Positions 6,386 to 15,749 of a stretch of DNA of 64,000 bases are shown in pieces. This DNA comes from an uncultured Christensenellaceae bacterium (GTDB taxonomy: Bacteria; Bacillota; Clostridia; Christensenellales; UBA3700), in assembly GCA_944381365.1 (NCBI GenBank), contig CALWKW010000002.1, forward strand, positions 190,318 to 254,317. The letters are read 5' to 3'. The position numbers and the translations under genes are program-made. Below the pieces are notes generated by a model. That model saw only the letters and a list, made by a program, of their open reading frames with translations, was not told where the DNA came from and searched no databases. The number at the start of each line of letters is the position of its first letter. The first letter of the stretch is position 1.

Positions 6386-7567
6386 TCATCTACAGTGCTT
6401 TATTATAAAATCTTCTATTCTGTCCATTGCTTTTTGAAGATTGTTGAGAGAATAAGCATAGCTGATTCTTACAAAATCTTTTCCGCTCTCTCCGAAAGCT
6501 CCGCCGGGGACTACTGCCACTTTGCTCTTTTCAAGAAGTTTTTCTGCAAACTCCTCTCCGTTCATTCCCGTAGACCTTACGCAAGGGAAAACATAAAATG
6601 CTCCCTTAGGATCAAAACATTGCAATCCCATGCCGTTTAGTCTGGATACCAAGAATCTTCTTCTCATATCATATTGCTCTCTCATATTCTCTATCTCGGC
6701 AAAGTTGTCCTCAAATCCCATTCTTAAAGCCTCGAGTCCCGCATACTGAGCACTCGTAGGAGCACACATTATTATGTACTGATGTATTTTGAGCATTTGC
6801 TTGAATATTTCGTTTGGAGCACATACATATCCTATTCTCCAGCCTGTCATGGCAAAAGCCTTGCTAAAGCCGTTGATGAGTATAGTTCTCTCCCACATAT
6901 CGTCTATCGAAGAAAAGCAAACATGTTTTCCTTCATAAGTCAATTCGCTGTATATCTCATCGCTTATCACGATAAGGTCATGCTTTTTTACTACCTTGGC
7001 AATAGCTTGCATATCCTCTTTTCGCATTACCGCACCGGTAGGATTGTTGGGGTAAGGCAAAATCAAAGCTTTTGTCCTCGATGTGATGACTTTTTCGAGA
7101 TTTTCTGGAGTAAGTCTGAATTCGTCCTCCACAAAGCATTTTGCACTCACTGCTTTTCCTCCGCAAAACGCAACGCTGGGGGCATAAGACACATAGCTGG
7201 GATCAGGCACGATGACTTCGTCATTGTCATTGATAATTGCCCTTAAAGCAAGATATATAGCCTCGCTGGCTCCCACCGTGACGAATATTTCTTTTTCGGG
7301 ATTATAGTTGACATCATACCTTACCTTCAAAAACTTTGATATGTATTCTCTCAAGGCAGGCAAACCGCTGTTGCTCGTGTATTGAGTAAGCCCTTTTCTG
7401 ATGCTCTGAATACCAGCTTCCCTTGCACACCAAGGCGTGTCAAAGTCAGGCTCGCCTACTCCCAAAGATATTGCGTCCTTGTATGTGGAAGCTATGTCAA
7501 AAAATTTCCTTATGCCTGAAGGCGGAATATTTTTTACTATGTCGCTGAAGTATTTGTCGTAATTCAT
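6386..7567 (-). CDS. pyridoxal-phosphate aminotransferase, class I
   Basis: A 393-residue fold-type I PLP enzyme of the aspartate aminotransferase superfamily (PatA/AspC-like). Visible motifs are SLGVGEPDFDTP near the N-terminus, the PYPNNPTGAV loop, VISDEIYSEL with the cofactor aspartate, and SFSKAFAMTGWRIGY, which contains the PLP lysine. The C-terminal FVRISYA carries the substrate-carboxylate arginine. Length is normal. It overlaps the Lrp-type gene by 4 bp (ATGA), which suggests that the regulator responds to an amino acid handled by this enzyme. Substrate cannot be told from sequence; aspartate, aromatic amino acids or N-acetyl-diaminopimelate are all possible. Confidence 0.9.
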   Translation of the reverse strand: MNYDKYFSDIVKNIPPSGIRKFFDIASTYKDAISLGVGEPDFDTPWCAREAGIQSIRKGLTQYTSNSGLPALREYISKFLKVRYDVNYNPEKEIFVTVGASEAIYLALRAIINDNDEVIVPDPSYVSYAPSVAFCGGKAVSAKCFVEDEFRLTPENLEKVITSRTKALILPYPNNPTGAVMRKEDMQAIAKVVKKHDLIVISDEIYSELTYEGKHVCFSSIDDMWERTILINGFSKAFAMTGWRIGYVCAPNEIFKQMLKIHQYIIMCAPTSAQYAGLEALRMGFEDNFAEIENMREQYDMRRRFLVSRLNGMGLQCFDPKGAFYVFPCVRSTGMNGEEFAEKLLEKSKVAVVPGGAFGESGKDFVRISYAYSLNNLQKAMDRIEDFIIKHCR

Positions 7568-8061
7568 ATCAAAAACTGCCTCTTTTCTTCCTGATCTTCT
7601 TTGTCCAAAATGACGCCTTCTGTCTTATATTTTTTGAGAATAAAGTGTGTAGCCGTAGATATAATGTCTCTCATTGTAGAAAGTTTTTCGGACACAAATC
7701 TCGATACTTCTCTCAAGTTCTTGCCCTCTATGGTAATACACAAGTCATAGGCACCGCTCATAAGATATACTGCTTTTACTTCTTCGAATTGATAGATGTT
7801 TTTTGCTATCGCATCAAAGCCGCTGCTCATCTGAGGCGTGACTTTCACCTCTATCAAAGCCGTCACTATATCATCGCTGAGTTTTTCGGTATTGTACAAT
7901 GTAGTGTACTTTGCGATGATATTGCCGTCTTCCATAGCCTTGATTCTGTCGGCTACTTCTTTTTCTCCAAGACCTACCATAGGTGCGATTTGTGCACTAG
8001 TGAGTCTGCTGTCTTCATGCAAAACTTTCAAAATCTTTTTGTCAAAATTGTCCATTGCCAT
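7564..8061 (-). CDS. Lrp/AsnC-family transcriptional regulator
   Basis: A 165-residue protein with an N-terminal winged-helix part (DKKILKVLHEDSRLTSAQIA, about residues 6-25, then VADRIKAMEDGNII) and a C-terminal RAM/AsnC ligand-binding domain (ALIEVKVTP; KAVYLMSGAYDLCITIEG). Family members bind amino acids and form octamers. It starts within the stop of the ABC-F gene (TAATG, 1-bp overlap) and overlaps the aminotransferase by 4 bp, so the three are translationally coupled. It probably controls this or another amino-acid gene set; the effector is unknown. Confidence 0.88.
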   Translation of the reverse strand: MAMDNFDKKILKVLHEDSRLTSAQIAPMVGLGEKEVADRIKAMEDGNIIAKYTTLYNTEKLSDDIVTALIEVKVTPQMSSGFDAIAKNIYQFEEVKAVYLMSGAYDLCITIEGKNLREVSRFVSEKLSTMRDIISTATHFILKKYKTEGVILDKEDQEEKRQFLI

Positions 8062-9638
8062 TATTCCGTCATCTCCAAATAATCTTCGTATGTTGTGAGT
8101 TTATCAAAGGTTTTTGTTCCGTTGATTTCAATAATTCTGTTGGCTACCGTCTGCATAAGCTCCTGATCGTGAGAAGCAAACATAAGTCCGCCCTTGAAGT
8201 TTATCATGCCCTTGTTGAGCGATGTTATCGCTTCCAAATCGAGGTGGTTTGTAGGCTCGTCGAGTATGACGAAGTTTCCGCCCTGAAGCATTGCTCTTGC
8301 CATCATACATCTTACTTTTTCGCCACCGCTGAGCACGCATGCTTTTTTCTTTGCCTCTTCTCCTGAGAACAACATTCTTCCCAGCCAGCCTCTAAGATAA
8401 CTTTCTGTATGGTCTTTTACCGCATACTGATTTATCCATTCGACAAGTGAAAGCTGTACTCCGTCAAAAAACTTGTCAAAGTTCTGAGGCACATAGCTGT
8501 TGACTACCGTCTTACCCCATTTGAATGTACCGCTGTCGGGCTGTTCGATACCCATAAGCACATCAAAAAGCATGGATATATTTATTGACTTATCCGACAA
8601 AAAGGCGATTTTTTCTCCCTTCTGAACGGTAAATGTGATATCTTCGAAATATCCCTTCTTCGTAAGTCCTTCGACAGTGAGAATATCCTTGCCGAGTTCT
8701 TGCTCGAAATCGAAGTTTATATAAGGATATTTTCTCAAAGAAGGTTTTATGTCTTCAAGAGTAAGTTTTTCAAGTTCTTTCTTTCTCGAAGTAGCTTGTC
8801 TCGATTTGCTGGCATTTGCTGAGAATCTTGCGATAAACTCCTGCAATTCCTTTGCTCTTGCCTCAGCCTTTTTGTTGGCTTCTCTTGCTTGTTTTGCCAA
8901 GAGCTGGTTTGTCTCATACCAAAAATCATAGTTTCCTACATACATATTGATGTGACCGTAATCCACATCGCAGATATGCGTACAAACCTTGTTGAGGAAG
9001 TGTCTGTTGTGGGACACTATTATTATAGTATTCTTAAAGTCAAGCAAGAAGTTTTCCAGCCACATTATCGATTTTGCATCGAGATTGTTTGTAGGCTCGT
9101 CAAGAATAAGAATATCGGGATTGCCAAACAATGCCTGTGCAAGCAAAATCTTCACTTTTTGCTTACCGTCAAGCTCGCTCATAAGCTTGTCGTGATATTC
9201 TTCGCCAAACTTAAGCTCATTGAGAAGAGATGCCGCATCGCTCTCTGCTTCCCAGCCACCAAGCTCTGCAAACTCTGTCTCGAGTTCTGCTGCCAAATTG
9301 CCGTCTTCTTCGCTGAAATCGGGTTTTGCATACAATGCGTCCTTTCTGTCCATTATGTCCACAAGTTTTTTGTGTCCCATAAGCACGGTACGCATTACCG
9401 TATATTGGTCAAAATCGTTCTGATTCTGATTGAGCACGCTTATTCTTTGGTCTTTTCCTATGCTGACCGTACCTCTCGTAGGCTCCAATGCTCCCGACAA
9501 AATCTTCAAAAAAGTAGATTTTCCCGCACCGTTGGCTCCTATGATTCCATAGCAGTTTCCGTCTGTAAATTTGAGATTTACATCTTCAAAAAGCTTTCTT
9601 CCTCCGAATTGCAAAAATACATCGTTTACTTGTAACAT
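8061..9638 (-). CDS. ABC-F family ATPase (YkpA/YbiT-like)
   Basis: A 525-residue soluble protein with two ATP-binding cassettes and no membrane segments. The first has Walker A GANGAGKST and the DEPTNNLD Walker B; the second has signature LSGGEKVR and DEPTNHLD. The first-cassette signature (MSELDGKQK) is degenerate and the second Walker A is replaced by FLSDKSINIS, so the second site probably binds ATP poorly. ABC-F proteins act on ribosomes in translation or antibiotic protection; the YkpA/YbiT branch is mainly housekeeping. A charged linker rich in K, E and R joins the cassettes. GGAGA lies before the ATG. It leads the unit with the Lrp regulator and aminotransferase. Confidence 0.88.
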   Translation of the reverse strand: MLQVNDVFLQFGGRKLFEDVNLKFTDGNCYGIIGANGAGKSTFLKILSGALEPTRGTVSIGKDQRISVLNQNQNDFDQYTVMRTVLMGHKKLVDIMDRKDALYAKPDFSEEDGNLAAELETEFAELGGWEAESDAASLLNELKFGEEYHDKLMSELDGKQKVKILLAQALFGNPDILILDEPTNNLDAKSIMWLENFLLDFKNTIIIVSHNRHFLNKVCTHICDVDYGHINMYVGNYDFWYETNQLLAKQAREANKKAEARAKELQEFIARFSANASKSRQATSRKKELEKLTLEDIKPSLRKYPYINFDFEQELGKDILTVEGLTKKGYFEDITFTVQKGEKIAFLSDKSINISMLFDVLMGIEQPDSGTFKWGKTVVNSYVPQNFDKFFDGVQLSLVEWINQYAVKDHTESYLRGWLGRMLFSGEEAKKKACVLSGGEKVRCMMARAMLQGGNFVILDEPTNHLDLEAITSLNKGMINFKGGLMFASHDQELMQTVANRIIEINGTKTFDKLTTYEDYLEMTE

Positions 9639-9800
9639 TTTATCTCCTTGCTTTAGGTAATTATACCTTGGTGTATTTTTTGTCCCCTCTTATTAAAAGT
9701 TTTTATCAATATAATATATTTTGTCAAGCATGTTTGTTTGCGACAAAACAAAGTCTTTACTTAATTATTTTATATCGCAATCGCTATGATTTTAGGCATA

Positions 9801-10292
9801 TCATTTTATAATGCTGACTGTACCGCCCAAATCTATCTTATATCCGTATCCGTGAATAAAATAGCTTTCTATTCTGTCATTTTCCACTTCGCACAAAAAA
9901 TAGAATTTTACCTCTTCTCCCGACTTAAGCTGTCTTTGCGAATTCAATATATCGTATTCTTCGCTTGACGCATTGACAAATTGTCCGTCATCTACCTTAA
10001 AATCCGAAGAATTTACAGTAATATCTTTTTTTGCCTTGACTTGTATGCCTATAAGCAAAAAACACTTTCCTTCATTTGCCGAAAGACTTTCAAATTCTGT
10101 CTTTTTTATATTGTCGAATACTTTATATTCTAAATTGTCCGTTGTGCAAATCTCGCCTATATGCGAGCTTTTTTCTATCTTATTCTTTTCGCATCTGTTG
10201 ACGAAAAAAATGACGAGAAATACCGTGACTATCACTGCAATGGTGATAGCTACAAGACCGATATTTCGTTTTGCTTTAAAACTTAGTTTCAT
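9801..10292 (-). CDS. DUF4352-like membrane-anchored protein
   Basis: A 163-residue protein with one N-terminal membrane helix (IGLVAITIAVIVTVFLVIFF) and an extracellular beta-rich domain resembling DUF4352/telokin-like Ig folds: 'KCFLLIGIQVKAKKDITVNS', then 'LKSGEEVKFYFLCEV'. Such proteins are usually of unknown function. There is no lipobox, so it is probably held by an uncleaved signal anchor. It is the last gene of the minus-strand run, 28 bp after the deaminase gene start-to-stop boundary, and may be cotranscribed with it. Confidence 0.7.
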   Translation of the reverse strand: MKLSFKAKRNIGLVAITIAVIVTVFLVIFFVNRCEKNKIEKSSHIGEICTTDNLEYKVFDNIKKTEFESLSANEGKCFLLIGIQVKAKKDITVNSSDFKVDDGQFVNASSEEYDILNSQRQLKSGEEVKFYFLCEVENDRIESYFIHGYGYKIDLGGTVSIIK

Positions 10293-10320
10293 AATTATTT
10301 TGTTTTTATATAATATTGAT

Positions 10321-11604
10321 TTATTGGCTTATGATTCTTTTTGTAATCTCGCCGCACTTTGAATATATCTCGTCTATATCCGTGCCTATATTGTACTCGC
10401 ATTTTTCATAGAGAATTTTTCCTGCTATGATTGTCATAAGCACATTGGACTTGCTTCCTGCATAAACTATATTTTTGAGTACATTATTGACGGGCTGCAT
10501 ATTGGGCTGATGCAAATCTATCATTATCAAATCCGCAGACTTGCCTATCTCTATTGTATCGAGATTGTTCATACCCATAGCCCAAGCATTGTTGTATGTC
10601 GCCATTTCCAGCACAAATTCTCCGTCCATTGCCGAAGGATTGGAAAGAACTGCTTTTTGCAAGCCGCTTGCTAAAAACATTTCTCTGAACATATCCAGAC
10701 AATTATTGCTTGCAGGCCCGTCAGTACCTAGTCCCACATTGATGCCGCTCTCGACAAGCTTCTGAAGAGGAGCTATGCCGCTTGCAAGTTTGATATTGCT
10801 GGCAGGACAGCTTATCACAGATACATTATGCTCTTTGAGGACTTTTATATCGTCATCGCTAGGATGCACGCAATGATATACCACTCCTCCAAAATCAAAC
10901 AAACCTTGCTTTGCAAGATATACAGCAGGCGTGGTGCCATGCCTTTCTACGCACTCCTCAACTTCTTTTTTTGTCTCGCTGAGGTGTGTATAAACAGGCA
11001 TTTTGTGAGCTTTGGCAAATTCTGCCATTGCTTGAATATTTTGCTCGCTGTTTGTATATTCCGCATGCAATCCAAGACGGTATTCGATGAGATTGCCCGT
11101 CTTTTTCATGGTATCCATGCCCCATTCGAGTCTTTTAAAAAGTTTGTCTTTAGGGCCGTTGCCTTCAGTTATGCCTTCGAGTATGACATTTCTGAATCCG
11201 CATTCCTGACAGGCCTCTGCAATACCGTCAAGATGAAAATACATATCGCTCGCTAGACTTATACCGCTTGACAAATACTCTGCTATTGCAAGTTTTGTCA
11301 GCCAATAACAATCATCTCTTGTGAGTTTTACTTCTCTCGGAAATACTTGTGTATGCAACCATTCATCGAGTGCCGTATCGTCTGCATACGAACGCAAAAA
11401 TACCATTGGCGAATGTGCGTGAGCATTCTTGAAAGAAGGCATGACAAGATTTCCCTCTGCGTTTATCTCTCTGTCCCAAGGAAGATAAATCAAAGGACAA
11501 ACCTGACTGACAAGTCTTATCTTGCCGTCTTCTATCCAAAGTTCTCCGTTTTCGATATACTTTTCTCCCGTCCAAATTCTTGCGTTGTAAATTCTAATCA
11601 ACAT
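10321..11604 (-). CDS. amidohydrolase: S-adenosylhomocysteine/5'-methylthioadenosine deaminase-like
   Basis: A 427-residue metal-dependent hydrolase of the MtaD/TrzA branch. Metal ligands and active-site motifs are visible: NAHAHSPM (His-x-His near residue 62), LHAEYTNS, THLSETKKEVEEC, YHCVHPSDDD and SCPASNIKLASG, with GTDGPASNN carrying the metal aspartate. Enzymes of this group deaminate adenosine-type nucleosides to inosine forms. It lies 4 bp after the purine nucleoside phosphorylase gene, which supports a purine-salvage role: deamination followed by phosphorolysis. The exact nucleoside cannot be fixed by sequence; SAH, MTA and adenosine are candidates. Confidence 0.82.
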   Translation of the reverse strand: MLIRIYNARIWTGEKYIENGELWIEDGKIRLVSQVCPLIYLPWDREINAEGNLVMPSFKNAHAHSPMVFLRSYADDTALDEWLHTQVFPREVKLTRDDCYWLTKLAIAEYLSSGISLASDMYFHLDGIAEACQECGFRNVILEGITEGNGPKDKLFKRLEWGMDTMKKTGNLIEYRLGLHAEYTNSEQNIQAMAEFAKAHKMPVYTHLSETKKEVEECVERHGTTPAVYLAKQGLFDFGGVVYHCVHPSDDDIKVLKEHNVSVISCPASNIKLASGIAPLQKLVESGINVGLGTDGPASNNCLDMFREMFLASGLQKAVLSNPSAMDGEFVLEMATYNNAWAMGMNNLDTIEIGKSADLIMIDLHQPNMQPVNNVLKNIVYAGSKSNVLMTIIAGKILYEKCEYNIGTDIDEIYSKCGEITKRIISQ

Positions 11605-11607
11605 TGA

Positions 11608-12438
11608 CTATAATACTTCCTTTATCTTTTTTATGCTTTCAAAAATCAGTTGTTGTAATTTTCCGCCGGTACGCTCTACTGCCTCTCCCTCGTCTACATT
11701 ATCGAGCGACATAGAAGTAATTCCGCATGCAGGATTTGTGATACAAGATATTCCCACGACTCTTATGCCCATGTGTCTTGCGGCGATGACTTCTATCGCA
11801 GTGGACATGCCCACGGCATCGGCTCCCATAATTTGTGCCATTCTGACTTCGCTTGCCGTCTCATAGCTGGGCCCTGAAAATTGTATATAAACTCCCGTGC
11901 CGAGATTTATGCCAAGCTGCTTTGCCGTATCATCGACAATTTTTCCGAGTTGTTCGTCATAGGGCTTTGTCATATCGGGAAAACGCTTGCCGAGTCTTTC
12001 CCAATTAGGACCTATCAAAGGAGAAGGTACCAATGAGATATGGTCGGTAATTCGCATCAATGCACCTATCTCGGGGTATTTTATACCGCCTGCCGCATTG
12101 GTGACAAACATTACCTTTGCACCTGCCATACCCATAAGTCTTACGGGCATGACGCAGTCTTGTGACGAATATCCCTCATAATAATGCACTCTGCCTTGCA
12201 TGACCACGACTTTGACGCCGCCGATATAGCCAAACACGAATTTGCCTTCGTGTCCCGCAACAGTGCTTATTGGCATACCTTCAATATCCTTGTAAGATAC
12301 TTCTCCTACCTTGTCGATGCTTTCGGCAAACTTGCCGAGTCCGCTTCCCAACACGAGAAGTACTTCGGGACAAAAATCCGTATGTTGTCTTAGACTCTTG
12401 TATGCTTTTTGAAGATTTTCTATATATTGTGCCTGCAT
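11608..12438 (-). CDS. punA: purine nucleoside phosphorylase
   Basis: A 276-residue trimeric-type (PNP I) phosphorylase. Motifs include LVLGSGLGKFAES with the phosphate-binding serine, GRVHYYEGYS, VTNAAGGIK, SGPSYETASEVRM and the AVGMSTAIEVIAARH segment, and ITNPACGI near the C-terminus. It splits purine ribonucleosides to base and ribose-1-phosphate in the cytoplasm. Only 1 bp separates it from pyrE upstream and 3 bp from the deaminase gene downstream, so purine salvage is fused to the pyrimidine operon. Confidence 0.9.
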   Translation of the reverse strand: MQAQYIENLQKAYKSLRQHTDFCPEVLLVLGSGLGKFAESIDKVGEVSYKDIEGMPISTVAGHEGKFVFGYIGGVKVVVMQGRVHYYEGYSSQDCVMPVRLMGMAGAKVMFVTNAAGGIKYPEIGALMRITDHISLVPSPLIGPNWERLGKRFPDMTKPYDEQLGKIVDDTAKQLGINLGTGVYIQFSGPSYETASEVRMAQIMGADAVGMSTAIEVIAARHMGIRVVGISCITNPACGITSMSLDNVDEGEAVERTGGKLQQLIFESIKKIKEVL

Positions 12439-12439
12439 A

Positions 12440-13027
12440 TTATTTCTTGAATACAGTTCTTGAACCGGGCTTTACGAGTTCGATTTTTCCCTCTTTGCAC
12501 AAAGGACATTCCTCGGGTTCGTAAGATACTACTTCCATACTGATAAGATTTACATATTTTACGCCGAAATCTACTGCACCGTTGCTTCTGTCTACCAACG
12601 AAGCTACTGCGGTCACCTCGCCGCCGAGACTCTGAACGAGTTTTACTACTTCTTTTACAGAACCGCCTGTCGTGACTACATCTTCTACAACGATGATTTT
12701 TGCCCCTTCAGGGATTGCAAAACCTCTTCTCAAAGTCATTTCTCCGTTTTCTCTTTCTGCAAAGATGTTGGGTACGCCGAGCTGTCTTGCTACTTCATAT
12801 CCCATGAGGATTCCTCCGATAGCGGGAGAAACGACCATATCTACCTCAACGCCTGCGAGTTTTTCTGCAAGTGCCTTGCATACGATTTCGCTTTGCTTGG
12901 TATCGATAAAGAGTTTTGCACTCTGCATATAAGTATCGCTGTGTCTTCCTGAAGTCAACTTAAAGTGTCCTTTGAGTATGGCTCCTGTCTTTCTATAACA
13001 TTCCAATGCTTGTTCTTGTGTCAACAT
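12440..13027 (-). CDS. pyrE: orotate phosphoribosyltransferase
   Basis: A 195-residue enzyme that converts orotate and PRPP to OMP. The PRPP-binding loop is visible as [16 protein letters not shown] (about residues 110-125), and the orotate-binding [12 protein letters not shown] near the N-terminus. The C-terminus carries CPLCKEGK, a CxxC extension seen in the longer bacterial form. GGAGGC lies 7 nt before the ATG. It is separated from pyrD by 103 bp that are strikingly poor in G on the coding strand (C/A-rich), where no terminator or attenuator fold is evident. Confidence 0.93.
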   Translation of the reverse strand: MLTQEQALECYRKTGAILKGHFKLTSGRHSDTYMQSAKLFIDTKQSEIVCKALAEKLAGVEVDMVVSPAIGGILMGYEVARQLGVPNIFAERENGEMTLRRGFAIPEGAKIIVVEDVVTTGGSVKEVVKLVQSLGGEVTAVASLVDRSNGAVDFGVKYVNLISMEVVSYEPEECPLCKEGKIELVKPGSRTVFKK

Positions 13028-13130
13028 AACTGCCTCCGATTTTTAATGTTTTGTATATTTGTTTTGTATTTGTATTTTTGATTTATTGTTTTGTTTTATC
13101 GATTATTGTTTGGCTTTTGTATTAAAACAA

Positions 13131-14042
13131 TCAGCCGTTGAGAATAAGAGTACCTACGATATCGTTTATATCCATATTGTTGTTGTCAACATACTCCTTG
13201 AGATCTCTTGCTATATCTCTTGCACCACAAGGCTCGGTAAAATTGTGCGTCCCTATCTGCACGGCTCTTGCTCCGCATATCATAAACTCAAGCACATCGG
13301 TATAATTTTTTATTCCGCCGAGACCTATGATAGGTATTTTTACGGCATTAAAACAATCCCATACCATTTTGAGAGCGACAGGCTTTACGCAAGGTCCGCT
13401 TACTCCGCCATTGTTGTTGAACAAAATAGGTCTTCTGGTCTTGTAATTCACTGCCATGCCCGACAATGTGTTTATGAGCGAAACGGCATCCGCACCGCCT
13501 GCTTCGGCACCTCTTGCGTTGTCGGCAATACATGCCACATTGGGGGATAGTTTTGTAATGACGGGTTTTGAGCAAACTTTCTTGACTGCACTTGTCACCT
13601 TTTCTACATTTTCAGGTAAAACACCGAAAGCCATACCGCCCGCTTTGACATTGGGACAGGAAATATTGAGTTCTACCATATCGGCTTTGCTCTCATTCAT
13701 TCTTTCTGCGATTGCTATGTAATCTTCCAAGGTACTTCCCGCAATATTTGCAATTACCACGACATCTCTTTTTGAAAGCTCGATATCGTCAGTCTGAAGA
13801 TAATGTTCTACCCCTGGGTTTTGCAAACCTACGCTGTTGAGCATACCGCCATAGCTCTCTGCTATTCTGGGAGGAGGATTGCCGAGTCTTGGCTTTATCG
13901 TAAGACCTTTTGTACAAATTCCGCCAAGCTCCTCGATGTTGTAAAATCTGTCATACTCCTTGCCAAAGCCGAAAGTTCCGCTTGCAGTAATGACGGGATT
14001 TTTGAATTCTACGCCTGCTATATTAACTTTGAGATTGCTCAT
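13131..14042 (-). CDS. pyrD: dihydroorotate dehydrogenase B, catalytic subunit
   Basis: A 303-residue class 1B enzyme. It opens NLKVNIAGVEFKNPVITASG, carries NISCPNVKAGG with the catalytic cysteine, KLSPNV, and the FMN-phosphate loop GLGGIKN...AVQIGT. It oxidises dihydroorotate with FMN and passes electrons to NAD through PyrK. It overlaps pyrK by 4 bp (ATGA), as expected for subunits of one complex. Confidence 0.93.
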   Translation of the reverse strand: MSNLKVNIAGVEFKNPVITASGTFGFGKEYDRFYNIEELGGICTKGLTIKPRLGNPPPRIAESYGGMLNSVGLQNPGVEHYLQTDDIELSKRDVVVIANIAGSTLEDYIAIAERMNESKADMVELNISCPNVKAGGMAFGVLPENVEKVTSAVKKVCSKPVITKLSPNVACIADNARGAEAGGADAVSLINTLSGMAVNYKTRRPILFNNNGGVSGPCVKPVALKMVWDCFNAVKIPIIGLGGIKNYTDVLEFMICGARAVQIGTHNFTEPCGARDIARDLKEYVDNNNMDINDIVGTLILNG

Positions 14043-14821
14043 AGTACCACCTCGTCCAATCTGAATACAGGTCCGTCAGCACATACTCTGAGATAACCTT
14101 CTTCGCCGTTTCTTTTTACCTTACAATTACATACAAGGCATGCTCCTATGCCGCAGCCCATTCTCGCTTCCAAAGATACAATTATGGGAACATCGAAGGG
14201 AGCCAAAGCTTTTTTAAGAGCCTTGTACATCACTTCGGGACCGCAACAAAATACTGCATCGGGCTTTAATTTTGCCATATCCTCTGCAAGTATATTTGTC
14301 ACAAAGCCTTTTTTGCCATAGCTGCCGTCATCGGTAGCTACCACCACTTCTTTGGATAGAGCTTTCATCTCTTCTTCAAGCACTACCTTGTCCTTGTTGG
14401 CAAAGCCGAGATATGTATAATATTCTCTGTCGCCGAAAGCTTTGGGTACGGCAGGCAAAACAGCACTGCCCATACCGCCTCCCAAAAGCACGATTTTTTT
14501 CATGTTGTCATCAGGCACAAAGCCGTTGCCGAGAGGCATCATAGCTTTTATCGTCATACCCTCAGAATACTTTGTCATTTCTTTGGTGCCTTCGCCTACT
14601 ACGGCATAACATACCGCAACAGTCTTTTTGTCCATATCAAAATCGCATATACAAAAAGGTCTTCTGAGCACATGAGAATTGTCCGTGAGCTTTATGTGGA
14701 TAAATTGTCCGCCCTTGATATCCTCGGGCATATCGTCAAAAGCGATGACCATTTTGTAGATATCTTTTGCGATTTGGTTATTGAGAATTATTTTGCCTGT
14801 TCTGTCTTTTAGATTTGTCAT
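14039..14821 (-). CDS. pyrK: dihydroorotate dehydrogenase B, electron-transfer subunit
   Basis: A 260-residue flavoprotein with FAD domain (LRRPFCICD), NAD-binding region (LLGGGMGSAVLP) and a C-terminal [2Fe-2S] site, RMGCGIGACLVCNC...RVCADGPVF, with four cysteines. It accepts electrons from PyrD and reduces NAD. Spacing is 7 bp from pyrF upstream and a 4-bp overlap with pyrD downstream. Confidence 0.92.
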   Translation of the reverse strand: MTNLKDRTGKIILNNQIAKDIYKMVIAFDDMPEDIKGGQFIHIKLTDNSHVLRRPFCICDFDMDKKTVAVCYAVVGEGTKEMTKYSEGMTIKAMMPLGNGFVPDDNMKKIVLLGGGMGSAVLPAVPKAFGDREYYTYLGFANKDKVVLEEEMKALSKEVVVATDDGSYGKKGFVTNILAEDMAKLKPDAVFCCGPEVMYKALKKALAPFDVPIIVSLEARMGCGIGACLVCNCKVKRNGEEGYLRVCADGPVFRLDEVVL

Positions 14822-14828
14822 AGTTTCC

Positions 14829-15731
14829 TCAAATACATCTTGTGATATCTTTTTGCATGTCGACAGCAGCTTTCAATGCAGCTTCCTTATAGTTCATACC
14901 CTTGTATGCATCTTTTTTGTATGCACAGAGTATTCCTCTCGAAGAGTTGACTATACCGCCGATACCGTTTTCAAAACATACAGCGAGATCCTCTGCTTTT
15001 CCGCCCTGAGCACCATATCCGGGGATAAGGAAGAATGTGTTGGGGTGAGCTTTTCTGATAAGCTTTGCCTGCTCCATGTGAGTAGCACCTACTACCGCAC
15101 CGATACTGCTGTATCCGTATTTGCCCACGAGGTCTTTGCCCCAGCCGTCCACGAGAGTAGCCATATTGTCATAGAGAGTCTTGCCGTTTTCCATAAGCTT
15201 GTCCTGAAGCTCGCCGCTTGTGGGATTTGAAGTCTTGACGAGCACAAAAGCTCCCTTGTCATAAAGTTTGCAATCCTCGACAAAAGGCAAAATGCCGTCA
15301 CTTCCGAGATATCCGTTTATGGTAATAAAATCGCTTTCAAAAGGCGTCACGAGCGAGCCATCAGCAAGCTTTGTCTTGCCTATATAGCCTTTGCTGTATG
15401 CACTTGCTGTTGAGCCTATATCGTTTCTCTTGATATCGGCAATTACAAACAATCCTTTTTCCCTTGCATAAGCCACTGTATCTCTGAATGCCGCAAGTCC
15501 GTCTACTCCGTACATCTCATAGTATGCCACCTGAACTTTTACGGCAGGTATGACATCTTTGAGCGTATCGATAAGGTCAAAGTTGAATTTTGTAATTTGC
15601 TTGCCCGCTTCACTCAAAGTAGTACACTTGGATTTCATTTCTTCGGGAATATAGTCGATACAGGTATCAAGTCCTATCACTGAAGGGTTGTTTGTCTCTT
15701 TTATTTTGTCGATAAGTCTGTCGATAATCAT
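14829..15731 (-). CDS. pyrF: orotidine-5'-phosphate decarboxylase (type 2)
   Basis: A 300-residue decarboxylase of the longer type-2 subfamily, about 60 residues longer than the common bacterial form. Visible motifs are SVIGLDTCIDYIPEE at the N-terminus, FNFDLIDTLKDVIPAVKVQV, the catalytic VIADIKRNDIGSTASAYS (Asp-Lys-x-x-Asp), FVLVKTSNPTS and the phosphate-binding LIPGYGAQGG. It makes UMP from OMP. It is 18 bp after pyrC. Confidence 0.93.
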   Translation of the reverse strand: MIIDRLIDKIKETNNPSVIGLDTCIDYIPEEMKSKCTTLSEAGKQITKFNFDLIDTLKDVIPAVKVQVAYYEMYGVDGLAAFRDTVAYAREKGLFVIADIKRNDIGSTASAYSKGYIGKTKLADGSLVTPFESDFITINGYLGSDGILPFVEDCKLYDKGAFVLVKTSNPTSGELQDKLMENGKTLYDNMATLVDGWGKDLVGKYGYSSIGAVVGATHMEQAKLIRKAHPNTFFLIPGYGAQGGKAEDLAVCFENGIGGIVNSSRGILCAYKKDAYKGMNYKEAALKAAVDMQKDITRCI

Positions 15732-15749
15732 ATTTCACCTCAATGTATA